Assembly: GCA_003550325.1 (NCBI GenBank) | Contig: QKWP01002113.1 | Span: 22,251-86,250 of the forward strand | Origin: Gigaspora rosea | Lineage: Eukaryota > Glomeromycota > Glomeromycetes > Diversisporales > Gigasporaceae | Length of the DNA: 64,000 nucleotides | Direction of reading: 5' to 3' | Part shown: positions 23,707 through 34,499 of the stretch, piece after piece | Layout of the letters: every line of letters starts with the position of its first letter | Position numbering within the stretch: position 1 is the stretch's first letter | Made by a program: the position numbers and the translations under genes | Notes under the pieces: model-generated | The model's database searches: none | Seen by the model: only the letters and a program-made list of their open reading frames with translations | Told to the model about the DNA's origin: nothing

Positions 23707-24240
23707 ATATGTTCTAGACACAGGTGTGAATCTCAAAATTTACAATTATCAAATGTGGTTCTTTTTAAACATTTAGGCTACCCACTATGAATGAAAATAT
23801 TAAATATGCATTCTTTTTAAATTTTTCCTTCTAATGATACAAACTCTCCACCGCGCACTAGACCCAGGGTCTAATATTAGGTTTTAATTTTGGTGGGGTG
23901 TAAGAGACCCGGTAATACAATTTATTCTTTACTGTTCATATTTACACCAAAAATTATTTATAATAATTTCTTTCATTATATCCCGAAATATGAGATTTTC
24001 ATGATACTCAATTTCTGTAATTTGAATTACCATTAAATAAATAATTTAAAACCTAATTTTCGCATGATCAAAATGATTGGTAAAATGTACAGGGTATTCG
24101 TACGAGGATAATTTTATTATAATATGGAGGATTTTCATATATAAGAATATTCACACTCTTGAATCTTGCTTTTTGTTACGACGAATAAAATGTTAAAGTA
24201 TTTTTTACATCATAGTCATAATTTATAATTGTCATTTAGT

Positions 24241-24477
24241 TATATTTGCCGCCAAATCCTAAACTATTATAGTTTGGGTTTGTCCATGACCAAATTCTAA
24301 ACTCTGGTAATTTCGCAAAAACTTTGTTAATAATCCTTATTTAAACCATGATACATATTATTATAGCTTATATAATATATTTGCAAAGTATCAAAATTAT
24401 TTGTTTGATTTAATTTTTTTGTAAATAACAATTTTTTTTTGAGTTTGGGATTTGTCCAGGTTTGTCCGGCAAGTATA
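24241..24477. mobile_element. 237-bp MITE, copy 1 of a family, 8-bp target duplication
   Basis: CATTTAGT lies directly outside both ends (24233-24240 and 24478-24485). The ends are TATATTTGCCGCC and, inverted, TATACTTGCCGG. The words TTTGGGATTTGTCC and CCCAAATCC repeat near both ends. It matches the element at 26393-26640 along its length. Confidence 0.82.
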
Positions 24478-24991
24478 CATTTAGTAGTATAACGATAGGA
24501 TTTGATCATAGTTGCTAATGTTTTCAAACTGAATGGAGCATATGAATTACCTGCAATATTCGTTAAACAAAAATAAAAAAATCACACAATCACAGGTAAA
24601 TTTATGTGATATTAAAATACATCATTTTAAAAACCGCTATAAAAGCGTTTAAACACAACCAATCAAATTCCATTGAGGGTGCATAGGTATTACCAGACAT
24701 TATTTTATAATATTTGGATAGGAAAGGAAATAAAGAATAAATAATTACAGACATAAAGGTTTCTATATTATATGTTACATTTGGAATGTTTTCTTGAAAA
24801 GCTACGATATAATGGTTCTAAATAAGTAGATAAGTCTATTTTAATTATTTAATTTATGTCATTTTTGCTTAATTATTTTTTTAACATTATTTTTATTTTT
24901 TTTGAAAAAGGCTATTATATTTGCGAACTAAAAACAATTTAAACAGAAGTAAACAGATTAGAGACCATATTGAGTAAATGAACCGTTAATA

Positions 24992-25167
24992 CAGTAAAAC
25001 CTCAATAAGAGCACCCCCTTAGGACCATAGTAAAAAATTTCAAAAATGTGCACTTAGAGAGTGTGTGCGCTGATAGAGAAAAAACCATACAAACTGGGAT
25101 CGTGCATTTAGAGAGAATTTACTTAGAGCTTGCACTTATAGAATGTGCATTTATAGAGGTCTTACTA
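24992..25167. mobile_element. 176-bp pogo/Tigger-like MITE
   Basis: The left end CAGTAAAACCTCAATAAGAG pairs with the inverted right end TAGTAAGACCTCTATAAATG, and TA flanks both ends. CAGTAnAACCTCTATAA-type ends are characteristic of the pogo/Tigger branch of Tc1/mariner. Internal copies of GTGCATTTAGAGAG repeat the motif. No coding capacity. Confidence 0.75.
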
Positions 25168-25169
25168 TA

Positions 25170-26390
25170 GCTTAATCTTTTTGGTAATTACATAAATTTA
25201 CAGTATGGCATAATTTAAATTTTATTCAAATACAGCATTTTCTATTTTATAATAAGCTCAGTTATTTTATTCATTGAGGTTTAATTATACTAAAAGTCAT
25301 GTACAATCTTCTTAAACTTTAAGCGAAAATTTCTTGACACCTATCAATCCAAAATTCTATGAATTTGTTTTAATTCTGAGTTTATAGAATTCAAATAAAA
25401 AAATCTTTATCAAATTTGGATTGATGTATGCCGAGAACTATAAAGAAAATTTTGGCTGCAGCTTTTATTGCATAGATACACTAATTTTTTAAAGATTTCT
25501 CCGATCAAAATTTGACCAAATTTTACAAGTTCCTAGAATTAGAATAAAAAAATGTCGGTTGATTTTGATCAAGTAATTGTCAAGTAATAGTTTCGTATGG
25601 GCTAATATTTCCAGTCGGAACATCGTGATTATTAAAAAGATATTGTGATATTTAAAATTACATATGTGCTATTAATAGTGACGAAAAATAACTATAAAAA
25701 TTTATAGGATTAATTATATGACTAACTATAAAATTTATAGAGTAACCGTATAAGAACTGATATAAAATACCGGTGGTTCCGCTTAGTTAAGTTGACTTCC
25801 AACGTAGTTTTAAAGTGGCCAGAAATTTTATAAAAATAAATATATTGGAGGAGTTTCTAAATTTTGTTTACCGAAAAAAAAAGCAGGTTACATCACCGTA
25901 AATTTTGTGCCCTAAGTTGTAAACTATTTAAAGACCCATAAAGTAAACTATATATAAAACTGATAAGCAATTGATAAGTAACTATAAGAAATTTACGAAA
26001 ATATCACTTTAAATCTCAGTAGTAACTCCAAATCTTGTATATGGTTGGTTCAAAAACTTTTTTTGCATAATAAAAATTATGAATATTGGAAACTTTCGTT
26101 CATACTATAAAAATAAAAGTCGCAGCCGAATTTTTTTTAACTTTTGATGAATATTTTACTCATAAATTTGACGAAAAAAAAATTATCCGATTATGGCAGG
26201 TTATCGGTTTTGACAGGATCGGTTTTGGGAGGGTCGACTGTATATAAATTTATAAAACCTAGTATCGACTTATATAGTTAGAATTTTTATAAAAAATTAA
26301 TATTTATATATGATATAAAGTTTATTTATATTTATATAGAGATGATTTAATTTATTTTTAATTATTTCTCAAAAGTGACTAAGGTAATAA
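25170..26390. other. AT-rich gene-free stretch
   Basis: No gene or defined repeat seen. Confidence 0.4.
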
Positions 26391-26392
26391 GT

Positions 26393-26640
26393 ATACATGT
26401 TGGCAAAATCCCAAATTACTATAGTTTGGGATTTGTCCACGCCCAAATCCCAAATACATCCCAAATTAATTTCTCAAAAACTTTATTAATAATCTTTGTT
26501 TAAACAAATAGTAAATATTCTTATTATTATAGATAACATATTTGCAAAATTTTAGGCCTACTTTTTTGATTTAATTTTTTACAAATATCAATTGTTTTTT
26601 TTAAATTTGGGATTTGTCCGTGTTTTGCCAGCAAGTATAG
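26393..26640. mobile_element. 248-bp MITE, copy 2 of the 24.2-kb family, 8-bp target duplication
   Basis: TAATAAGT lies outside both ends (26385-26392 and 26641-26648). The inverted right end CTATACTTGCTGGC pairs with ATACATGTTGGC at the left. The same CCCAAATT/TTTGGGATTTGTCC words and the same order of internal AT-rich blocks as 24241-24477 are present, with clear divergence between copies. It ends about 330 bp past the stop codon of the gene at 26971-27933. Confidence 0.82.
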
Positions 26641-26970
26641 TAATAAGTGTTTGACGTGTTAAATAAAATGTTCTACATGTTAAAACCTTTTCAAACCACA
26701 GTTTAAAATTTAAAACCTTATCCTAGTGTTAAATTGTAATTTTATAATGCTATTAAAATTATATTGATTTATATGCAGAAATAATTAAAGTTGTTATTAA
26801 TTAAAATTTCTACATAATTTTACATGAAAATTTTACATAGATCTATGTAAAAATAGTACTTTGTGATGCATATTTCTGTATTTAATATTTGATAATATGA
26901 AATAACAATTTTTATTAAGAGACAATAAAAAGAATCGAATTCATGTGGCTTGATATGTATTGGGTTAGAT

Positions 26971-27933
26971 TCAGACCATATATGTTTCATTCATCACATT
27001 TCTAACTGTACTATTATAACTCTCATACTGTTTTTGCACCTTTTTCCAATTATTGATTACTGCTCTTCCTTTCATTTCATTATAATATAAATTACCGTTC
27101 ATTGTATGATTAAATCTGCTGATTAATCCAGAAACTTCGTCAACTTGTTTTTGCCAAAAGATTTGAAGTTCATTGAAAGTACTAATGATCTGCTGCGTTA
27201 CTTTAATAATTTCATTAATTTTATAAGCGACCGCTTCCAATTTAAGAACTTCAGATTTTAGAGACCGTGCCAGATTGTAACAATCACCTCGCTTTCGCCA
27301 TTTATTGATAGCATTTTTTCCTGCCGCCGTTGTTATTGGTACTGTTGCACTAAGTGCATGTTGAGCACCTGGGATTACTGCTACTGAAATTGTTGAAGCC
27401 ATTGCTGGAACCAATATAGCAATAGATGATATTGCCTCGTTGCGGAAACTTTTTCCCTCCTCTTTTGCTTTAATAGCAGAATCTGTTTTTTTTTTGATTT
27501 CTTCATCTACATTTTCATTTCTTGTTTGAAGTTTCTTCAAGATCGTATTCAATCTACCTCGAATATTTCTATACTCAGTTTCAATGGCTTCCGATTCATT
27601 TTTACATTTTTGAGCCCAACTCAGGATATCTTCAAGTATTTCGAGGAAAACCTTGCCTTTAACATGATTTTGCGTTAGAAACTCAACATGAGTAATAATT
27701 TCTCCACAATGTTGCGACATTATCGTGCTTTCGCTTATGCTTTTAGTGGTGACATTTCGAAATTTTTCGCCTTCCTTCAAGATTTGAGCGATACAACCTG
27801 TAACTAATTCGTCATCCACTGACTCAAATGAAATAAGATGAAATTCTATAATAGCAGATCTTACTGAATATTGGATATTTGAGGTGTCAGGAATAGATAC
27901 GTTGCTAAAAGTATTTACTTCAATCGAGCACAT
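26971..27933 (-). CDS. Helical protein with central hydrophobic hairpin, unknown function
   Basis: An intronless 320-residue frame starts at the ATG at 27931-27933 and ends with TGA. No signal peptide is evident. The first 90 residues look mainly helical; about 95-165 form a charged coiled-coil-like helix (IRGRLNTILKKLQTRNENVD). A hydrophobic glycine/alanine-rich segment at about 168-205 (SSIAILVPAMASTISVAV, then LSATVPITTAAG) could form a membrane hairpin. A second long helical region (about 210-290) follows. Helix bundle, hairpin, helix bundle is the layout of ClyA/HBL-like alpha-pore-forming proteins, but also of other membrane-remodelling helical proteins; no diagnostic motif decides it. 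Codon use and the unbroken frame argue for a real gene. A minisatellite lies about 110 bp upstream of its start. Confidence 0.72.
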   Translation of the reverse strand: MCSIEVNTFSNVSIPDTSNIQYSVRSAIIEFHLISFESVDDELVTGCIAQILKEGEKFRNVTTKSISESTIMSQHCGEIITHVEFLTQNHVKGKVFLEILEDILSWAQKCKNESEAIETEYRNIRGRLNTILKKLQTRNENVDEEIKKKTDSAIKAKEEGKSFRNEAISSIAILVPAMASTISVAVIPGAQHALSATVPITTAAGKNAINKWRKRGDCYNLARSLKSEVLKLEAVAYKINEIIKVTQQIISTFNELQIFWQKQVDEVSGLISRFNHTMNGNLYYNEMKGRAVINNWKKVQKQYESYNSTVRNVMNETYMV

Positions 27934-28039
27934 AATTAAGAATTGACTTGTTCCATAAGGTTATTCTGAAGAATATTATATATTGAAATAATTTTTGAAA
28001 TATCACCGTTTTAGGAAATTTATTTCTGCGCATTTTTAT

Positions 28040-28213
28040 GCATACATATGCCATTTTCTTTTCTTTTATAACTTGCATTTGTATATTGTATTAATACATA
28101 TGCTATTCTCTTTTTTTTTTTTATAAACTTGCGCATTTGTATATTGTATTCATACATATCATATGCTATTTTCTTTTCTTTTACAAACTTGCGCAGTTGT
28201 ATATGGTATTTGT
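28040..28213. repeat. Minisatellite upstream of the minus-strand gene, three units
   Basis: Three units of about 55-65 bp share CATACATATGCTATTTTCTT, then TATAAACTTGCGCA and TTTGTATATTGTATT. They lie just 5' of the gene ending at 27933 and could be part of its promoter region. A minus-strand open frame through the units is a by-product of the repeat. Confidence 0.7.
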
Positions 28214-29344
28214 ACACGCTTGTTTACCTTTTTTAGACATACAATACGATTTGACAAAATTTTTTATAACATTACTATAAAAGGAAATGCAAATAGTTGT
28301 TAGAATTATGTAATACGAGCGTTAGCCTTGCATACATTTGCATAACTACGTACGGTTCAGGAAATTTCAATGGATTCAGCAATTAATCTGATTGGTCGAC
28401 CTAGAGATGGGTTTCATGCGTGCGCATGTTTCCTCATGAATGCATGTTTCCGAATCATGCGCCATCAAAATTTTATATAGAAAAATTAAATATTAAATAA
28501 GTATAATTAACATTCTAATCTATCTATATGACCTATATATAGGAAAACTAACAGAAATACGTAAGATGATTATGACAATTGTCATGGTCGAGTAATTATT
28601 ATAACATTCGAGTAATTAGTATGTCATTTTTTAATTCCCTTATTAACGCCCTTAAACAACAAAAATCGTGAACGTGAATTTCCAAATTTACTTTTGTTAT
28701 TTGATTGCTAATATTTACAAACTACTTTGGGTTAAAAAAATTCACGAATTTGAAACCGTTTTGTATAATGGTCTCAAGTTCAAGAATAAGTGCAAGTGCA
28801 AGAACAAGTGCAAGAACACGACAAATGCTCCGCTATAGATAAAACATATGATTAATAAAAAAAATAGTGAACATATTAGCGAATATCAAAAAAAGTTACA
28901 TTCAACCAAAATTTAATGATTGATTTAAGATGATTGATTTCTAGAATTTTTGGCCGGAATTTTTGCCACTCAGAATATAGTTTTATGTCGATCTGCCACC
29001 AATAAAATTACGGTTATGTTCAAAAGGATAGCGATATAAGGTTTTCTCGTTGCAACACTTATTTTAAAAATTGGCATTCACCAATAAAACTAAGCTGCAT
29101 ACTATCTGTAATTGGAGTAATGAGCTTTGTAACAAACTTTTTATGGTTAGCATATACTGATTCAAACTAACACACAATATATTGCAATTACTGTATAAGC
29201 GATCAAATTTTGTAATAAAATTTTTTAATAAAAACTGCTCAACCATACTGAAATAGAGTGTGAATTATGTGGCAGAATTAGTGAATGGTGCCGTAAATAG
29301 CTAATTACGACAATTATGGTTACGACATATATTTTTACACCGAA

Positions 29345-29480
29345 TTTTTAAAACCTTAATTGTAGTAATTATTACTACATGTTGTAATTATTACGGCATT
29401 TCGTAATAATTACGACATGTCGTAATTATTATGATATGTCGTAATTATTACGACATTTCGTAATTATTATAATTACTATA
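29345..29480. repeat. Array of TTACGACATGTCGTAA palindromes, left arm
   Basis: About five variants of the perfect palindrome TAATTACGACATGTCGTAAT are strung together with TTATTA spacers. The same array recurs at 30445-30550 and, shorter, at 35485-35505. Confidence 0.7.
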
Positions 29481-29487
29481 CATAGTA

Positions 29488-29799
29488 AAAATTCCGCAAG
29501 CACGTGATTTTGAACCAATCATGACACAGGATCAAGTGTAACGTGAAAACGAAACAAAAGCCGGCACTTCCAAAAATCGTTTATAACGCAAAATTTGGCT
29601 TACCAAACCACCTGCGTCCTAACAAAAAAAATTTGTTATATATAAGGCTCTTGTTAACATCGTCCGAACGCTCACCTTTACCCTAATATCGAAAGCTACA
29701 TCGAAAGTTAACTTTTTAATCGAAAAATGCAATGACGCGTCACGAGTTTTTTTTGGCCAATAGAATTTTAGCGAATTTCATCACGTGTTTGCGGAATTT
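29488..29799. mobile_element. 312-bp MITE with TA flanks
   Basis: The left AAAATTCCGCAAGCACGTGA and the inverted right AAATTCCGCAAACACGTGA pair, with TA outside both. The interior has the CCAAT...AGGATCAAGTGTAAC motif shared with the elements at 32416 and 44331 and a CACCTTTACCCTAATATCG block. Non-coding. Confidence 0.65.
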
Positions 29800-29809
29800 T
29801 ATGCGGTTC

Positions 29810-29933
29810 CTATAATAGCGCAGAAGCTACGGACAGTTCTTAGGGACAGTTCAGTGGCCAGAATTAGTTAGGGTTATAGTAGGTGGATTTAGTTAATGTT
29901 AAAGAACTGTCCGTAGATCCTCCGCTATAATAG
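29810..29933. mobile_element. 124-bp MITE with about 33-bp inverted ends
   Basis: CTATAATAGCGCAGAAGCTA with CGGACAGTTCTTA at the left pairs with the inverted right CTATTATAGCGGAGGATCTA with CGGACAGTTCTTT. The short middle holds GTTAGGGTTATAGTAGG. It starts about 10 bp after the previous element and ends about 5 bp before the next. Confidence 0.7.
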
Positions 29934-29938
29934 ATGTA

Positions 29939-30412
29939 ACATTGGGGTGGTCGATGCGCTATGTAAATCAAAACTATATGTGGTCATATAATAAAATTTA
30001 TTAATAAATTTTTTGATTCAAATTTTTTAAATAGATTTAAATAGATGTACAGCCCTAACGGTTTGATAGTTTTGAATAAATTTTCGCAAATACTAGCACT
30101 ACATCTCTACAAACAAGACTATAGAATTATTTCATTTATTTAAACATGGAAAAACTGTAATATGCTACGTGTTTTTTTAAAAAAAAGTAGCAAAAAGAAA
30201 GGGGTCTGTAATATGCTACGCATTTTTTTTTTAAAAAAAAGAAAGGGTTAATTTAGTTTTGTTTTTAAAGAAATGGCTCTATAACTTTGTTTGTAGGGAC
30301 ATAATACTTGTCTTTGCGAAGTTTTATCCAAAACTATCGAACCATTGGGGCTGTACATCTGTTTTAAAAAATTTTATTATATAGTTTTGATTTACAACCA
30401 CCCAATGTAACA
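29939..30412. mobile_element. Foldback element with long (about 180-bp) inverted arms
   Basis: The left arm ATTGGGGTGGTCG...AAATCAAAACTATAT...AGATGTACAGCCC...GGTTTGATAGTTTTG pairs in patches with the inverse of 30230-30412 nearly to the centre. The loop contains two copies of CTGTAATATGCTACG followed by T/A runs. It is flanked by GTAAC on both sides. No coding potential. Confidence 0.7.
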
Positions 30413-30444
30413 TCACGTGACCTTGCGAATGGTGATTGGCTAGT

Positions 30445-30550
30445 ATTACGACACATAGTAATAATTACGACATGTCGTAATTATTATGACATGTCTTAAT
30501 TATTACGACATGTAATTATTATTACTACATGTAGTAATAATTACGATAGG
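30445..30550. repeat. Array of TTACGACATGTCGTAA palindromes, continuation
   Basis: Four to five variants including ACGACATGTCGTAATTATTA and ACTACATGTAGTAATAATTA. It continues the left arm of the element at 29284-35760 after the stack of inserted MITEs. Confidence 0.7.
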
Positions 30551-30749
30551 TGGTTTCAAGAAGAGTGAACCCAGTGATGATCTCGAATTGTATTACCCTC
30601 GATATAACCACATACAATTTTGATTGGCCAAAAAAAGTAAACAAATATCAGGTGATGATCATTGGGTTCCACACTACGTGATAAACAATCGATTTATCAA
30701 AACAATCAAATAGAATCAAATGCTATAATCAGCCAGGTCTAAACACTGT

Positions 30750-30990
30750 CTAACCCTAACCCTAATTACGAGGCAAAAAGCATCTATAAAACCACTAACA
30801 AAAAAAAAAGCTTTACCTCGTGGTTAGGGTTAGAGTTAGGGTCAGCTTTTTGATATAGTTAGAAGGTTTTTTATATAATTTTTACCTTGTGGTTAGGGTT
30901 AGAGTTAGGGTCAGCTTTTTAATATAGTTAGTTAGAAGGTTAGGGCTTAGGTTTAGGGTTAGAGTTAGAGTTAGGATCAGCTTTTGATAT
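30750..30990. repeat. Interstitial telomere-like GTTAGGGTTAGAG blocks
   Basis: Three direct copies of a unit with GGTTAGGGTTAGAGTTAGGG, TCAGCTTTT and GATATAGTTAG at about 30825-30990. An inverted CCCTAACCCTAATTACGAGG lies at about 30757. Units are irregular and include non-telomeric sequence, so this is an element-internal repeat, not a telomere. Confidence 0.6.
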
Positions 30991-30999
30991 AGTCGGGAC

Positions 31000-32400
31000 T
31001 AGACACATTTACTGTGATTAACTAATGTAATGCTAGAGATTGAAACCGGTTCATTTCAAACTGATTAAAACCGGTTTTGACACATAAAAAATAAAACTAG
31101 CTATGCGATACCTTTTTTTTTACCTTTTAGCTTGTTAAGCTATTACCTTTTGTTTTGTTATTTTTGGTGAAATACTTTTTCAAATTTTAAAAAAGGTTTT
31201 TATTGTCAATTATCATACAAACCTTTAGTTTGTTAAACAAGATTAAACTATGTATAAGAACGAGCTACTGTTAACACTAATAAAATAGAGAAATTTATTA
31301 ATGGCTACAATGAGTGCAAAATAACGCCTATGGGCATTATTTTGGAACACATTTGAAAACAAGCTAATGATTAATGATGTTAAAAATTATAATTTGCATT
31401 AGGTTGAATTAACTATTAGCTTGTCTCAAACTCGTGTCCTGAAACAATGCCTATATAAATACTTAAGTGTGATCTTGACTGCATGCAAGTTATGTATCAA
31501 TAATGTCAAATTATAGATTATTAGTTTTTTCAATATTGATATCACTAATAAAGGTTTATACAATGCCAAAATATCGCATACTAAATTTGGCTAATTTATT
31601 TTGAAAATCAAGTTTGCATATTCATTCAATAAATTTCTAGTTTTAGTAATTAAACTTCCTAAATTCTTATGGATGTATATCATATGAAAATTGCTACTTA
31701 ATATGTTCAATGTAATTATTTTGCTCATTTGTTCACTTTCTATATTTATATTTTATATTAAGCTTATTACAGATAGTTACTCTTCTATTATAGTTTAGTA
31801 TAAAATGAAGTGTAGACATTAATCGTAATTGGATTTTAATAAAAAGATGATATTTTGCTAATCACACCAATCGACAATTCGTTACAATATATAGCTACTA
31901 GAGCTATTAATCAATCTGGTTCAGACCAACGATCCTTTGGTCCATCCAAAAATTGGTCAGTCCTTTTGATTAATTGCTTAGATGAAATAATTCTTTAAAA
32001 TTATAAATATTATTTCATAAAATATTGTAAATTTGAAATATTCTTGAATTCATGGAAAAACTAAAAAAAATTAGCATGAATAAATTATAAAAAACAAATT
32101 CAACAGAATACTTCCAATGTTAAACAAAAAATGACTAATTGTTAAGTTTTCTTAAATTCTGAAGTTGTAATTAGATAAAATCAATTCTATTTCTTTTAAA
32201 AAAAAATTAGTATGAATAAGGGTGTTCTCAAACACTCAACAAAGAACTTGATTGATCAAACTAAGTTAATCAGATTCTTTATCAGCTTCATTGAAGATAT
32301 TTGAAAACATCATAATCAAATAGAAAAAGAAAAATTCCATAAACACATTATTGCACCAAACCAATAAGTCTACATTATTGCGAATTTCTAGTATTTTTTA
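31000..32400. other. AT-rich gene-free stretch with two short GGTC-type islands
   Basis: At 31035-31085 AAACCGGTT repeats; at 31895-31970 a TAGAGCTATTAATCAATCTG start and GGTCCATCC/GGTCAGTCC words resemble the end of the 964-6083 element. No matching second ends were found; no genes. Confidence 0.4.
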
Positions 32401-32415
32401 AAAGAAGTTTGCTAT

Positions 32416-32748
32416 TTATCACTACCGGTGATCATCACCAGTGTTCAATTTACCAATTAAAATTCAGGATCAGGTGTAAGATGTAGATCAATTTTTGTGT
32501 AACAAAAACAAAAAATTTTTAAAAAATTCCTAAAATTGCTTCTAACCTAAAATTTTGCCTATGAAACTACTTTTTTTTATGCAAAAAAAAAAATTCCTCA
32601 TAAAATTTTAGTATAAACTATACCTCCTGCCCCATCCAGTTCTCACCCTTACCCTAATATTAAAGAGATTTAATTTTTATTTAGTTTGTTTTGTTTATTT
32701 TGTTTTATGCATTGTAGATCACTGGTGATGATCACCAGTGGTGATTTG
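32416..32748. mobile_element. 333-bp MITE with GGTGATCATCACC ends and TA flanks
   Basis: The left TTTATCACTACCGGTGATCA with TCACCAGTG pairs with the inverted right CAAATCACCACTGGTGATCA with TCACCAGTG; TA flanks both. Each end contains the palindrome GGTGATCATCACC. The interior has CCAATTAAAATTCAGGATCA then GGTGTAAG, shared with other elements here. It lies directly upstream of the Merlin relic. Confidence 0.78.
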
Positions 32749-32869
32749 TAGTAATTTTCTTTTTAAAAATATAAAAAACATACAAATAAAATTAATAAAT
32801 TCAAAACATATTAAAATAATCTAACTCAAGCTCTTAATATTATCTTCAAACTTTCTAACAAAATTATGA

Positions 32870-33760
32870 CAGAAAAAACTATGATGATATTTACCTTAGT
32901 ACACAAGATACTGAACATTCTGTAGAATTTTTTGAAGAACTTGAAATTCTTCCTCGAATTTGGTTTTGTAAAAAATATGAAAGCCCCATGTGCAAAACAA
33001 AAAATCATTCCCATATTGATAATCAAAAATGGGCTTGTACCTCAAAAACTGCTTGTGGTTTTTCAATTACTATAAGGTTGAAATTATCTCTAGCCCAAAT
33101 TGCTAAAATCATGTTCTGTTGGTCTCATAAACTGCCCCAAAAATTTGCTGTTGCTAAGAGTAGTGCTAGTGCTCAAACGATGGTAGATTGGTATAATTTT
33201 TGTCATGATGTATGTAGCATAGCTCTAATGAATGAAAAAAATCAAAAAATTAAAAGTGAAGATAAGATTGTTGAAATAGATGAAAGTAAATTTGGTGAGT
33301 GAAAATTTAATAAAGGTAAGAAAGTATATAGACAGTGGGTTTTTGGTGGGGTTAAAAGAGATTCAGGTAAAATGTTCTTGGTGACAGTACCTAATCGTAC
33401 CAAAGAAACATTAACTAAAATTTTAGATGAGTATGTTGAAAAAGGTACTACGATTTACAGTGACTGTTGTTTGCTTACCAGACTGAAGACTTTAAAAATT
33501 ATGGGTGGAAACATGGAATTGTCAATCATTCGAAGCACTTTAAAGATCCTGAAACAGGAATTCACACAAACACAATCGAATCAACATGGCGTGCAGTAAA
33601 AACTTCACTTCCATGCTATGGAACAGTCAAAGACTTGTATGATGCTTACTTTCTAGAATACATATGGAGGCGACGATTTGCTCAGAATAAAAGTAATGCA
33701 TTCAATAAGTTAGTAGAACACATAAAATTATATGGTGAAAGTTTAAAGGAGGTAATTAGT
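32870..33760 (+). pseudogene. Merlin-superfamily (IS1595/ISXO2-like) DDE transposase, broken
   Basis: The frame opens with a zinc-ribbon-like part (WFCKKYESPMC, then WACTSKTACGFS). It continues through a helix-turn-helix-like region (LSLAQIAKIMFCW) to the first catalytic aspartate in VEIDESKFG. After a TGA at 33300-33302 the same frame resumes as KFNKGKKVYRQWVFGGVKRD, a family hallmark. The second aspartate is in IYSDCC. A one-base frameshift near 33470 moves to a frame reading AYQTEDFKNYGWKHG, then VNHSKHFKDPETG and TNTIESTW with the catalytic glutamate. The tail WRRRFAQNKSN fits the family end. Merlin transposons are eukaryotic relatives of bacterial IS1016/IS1595. With one stop and one frameshift this copy is dead, but the whole domain can be recognised. 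Confidence 0.9.
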
Positions 33761-33947
33761 ATTTTTAAATTAAAAATAAAGCAGAATTTAAATTTAATTT
33801 GCATACTTACAATTTAATCATTTTTAGGTATCGCCAATGTAATACTGAAGCAATATCAAAATTTTCAAAATTATTTTTGATAATTACTGAAAAAAAAATT
33901 TTTATAAATTTCTATTTTAAATTGTACTTTGTACAAACAATAATATA

Positions 33948-34194
33948 TGGGGTGAGTTAGTAGAAATGGGACAAATTTTTTTTTAAGTAAAAGTTTTCTT
34001 GACTTTAAGCCTAAATATTTTAATAACTATCTTAATAAATTTAATAATTTTTTATTTTAATTCTATATAATTTCAAGATTAAAATAAAAAATTTTTTAGC
34101 AAATTTGATTAAATAGTTGTCAAGATATTTTAGTTTAAAAATTAAAAAAATTTTACTAAAAATGATTTGTCCCATTTCTACTAACTCACCCCCA
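33948..34194. mobile_element. 247-bp MITE with 27-bp perfect inverted core and TA flanks
   Basis: GGGTGAGTTAGTAGAAATGG with GACAAAT at the left is repeated exactly inverted at the right; the outermost G run differs by one base. TA flanks both ends. The interior is AT-rich. It lies about 190 bp past the Merlin relic. Confidence 0.85.
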
Positions 34195-34499
34195 TATATA
34201 TAATTTTACCTTAAAAAAATTCGAATTTATCCCCTTATAATAAATTATAAAAAATGCATAAGTTAAATGCCTTGAATAAATAAGCATACAGAACTTATAG
34301 ACCAATTAAATGATACAATATCTTGTAATTTGTAGTTATATTAAGAGTATGAACTTGAATCAAAAATATGATCTAATTAATATTAAATATAACATTTTCA
34401 TAATAATAATAATAAAACATACAAATACCTTAATGATATTACGCCAATCCATAAATTATAATAGTAACTAATCTAACGATTACCAAGTAACCCCTAGAA

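Noticed and set aside
26971..27933. Firm call as a pore-forming toxin
   Set aside because: Only the general helix-hairpin-helix layout supports it; no family motif or secretion signal is visible.
30750..30990. Chromosome end (telomere)
   Set aside because: TTAGGG words are few, irregular and mixed with other sequence, and unique DNA continues on both sides.
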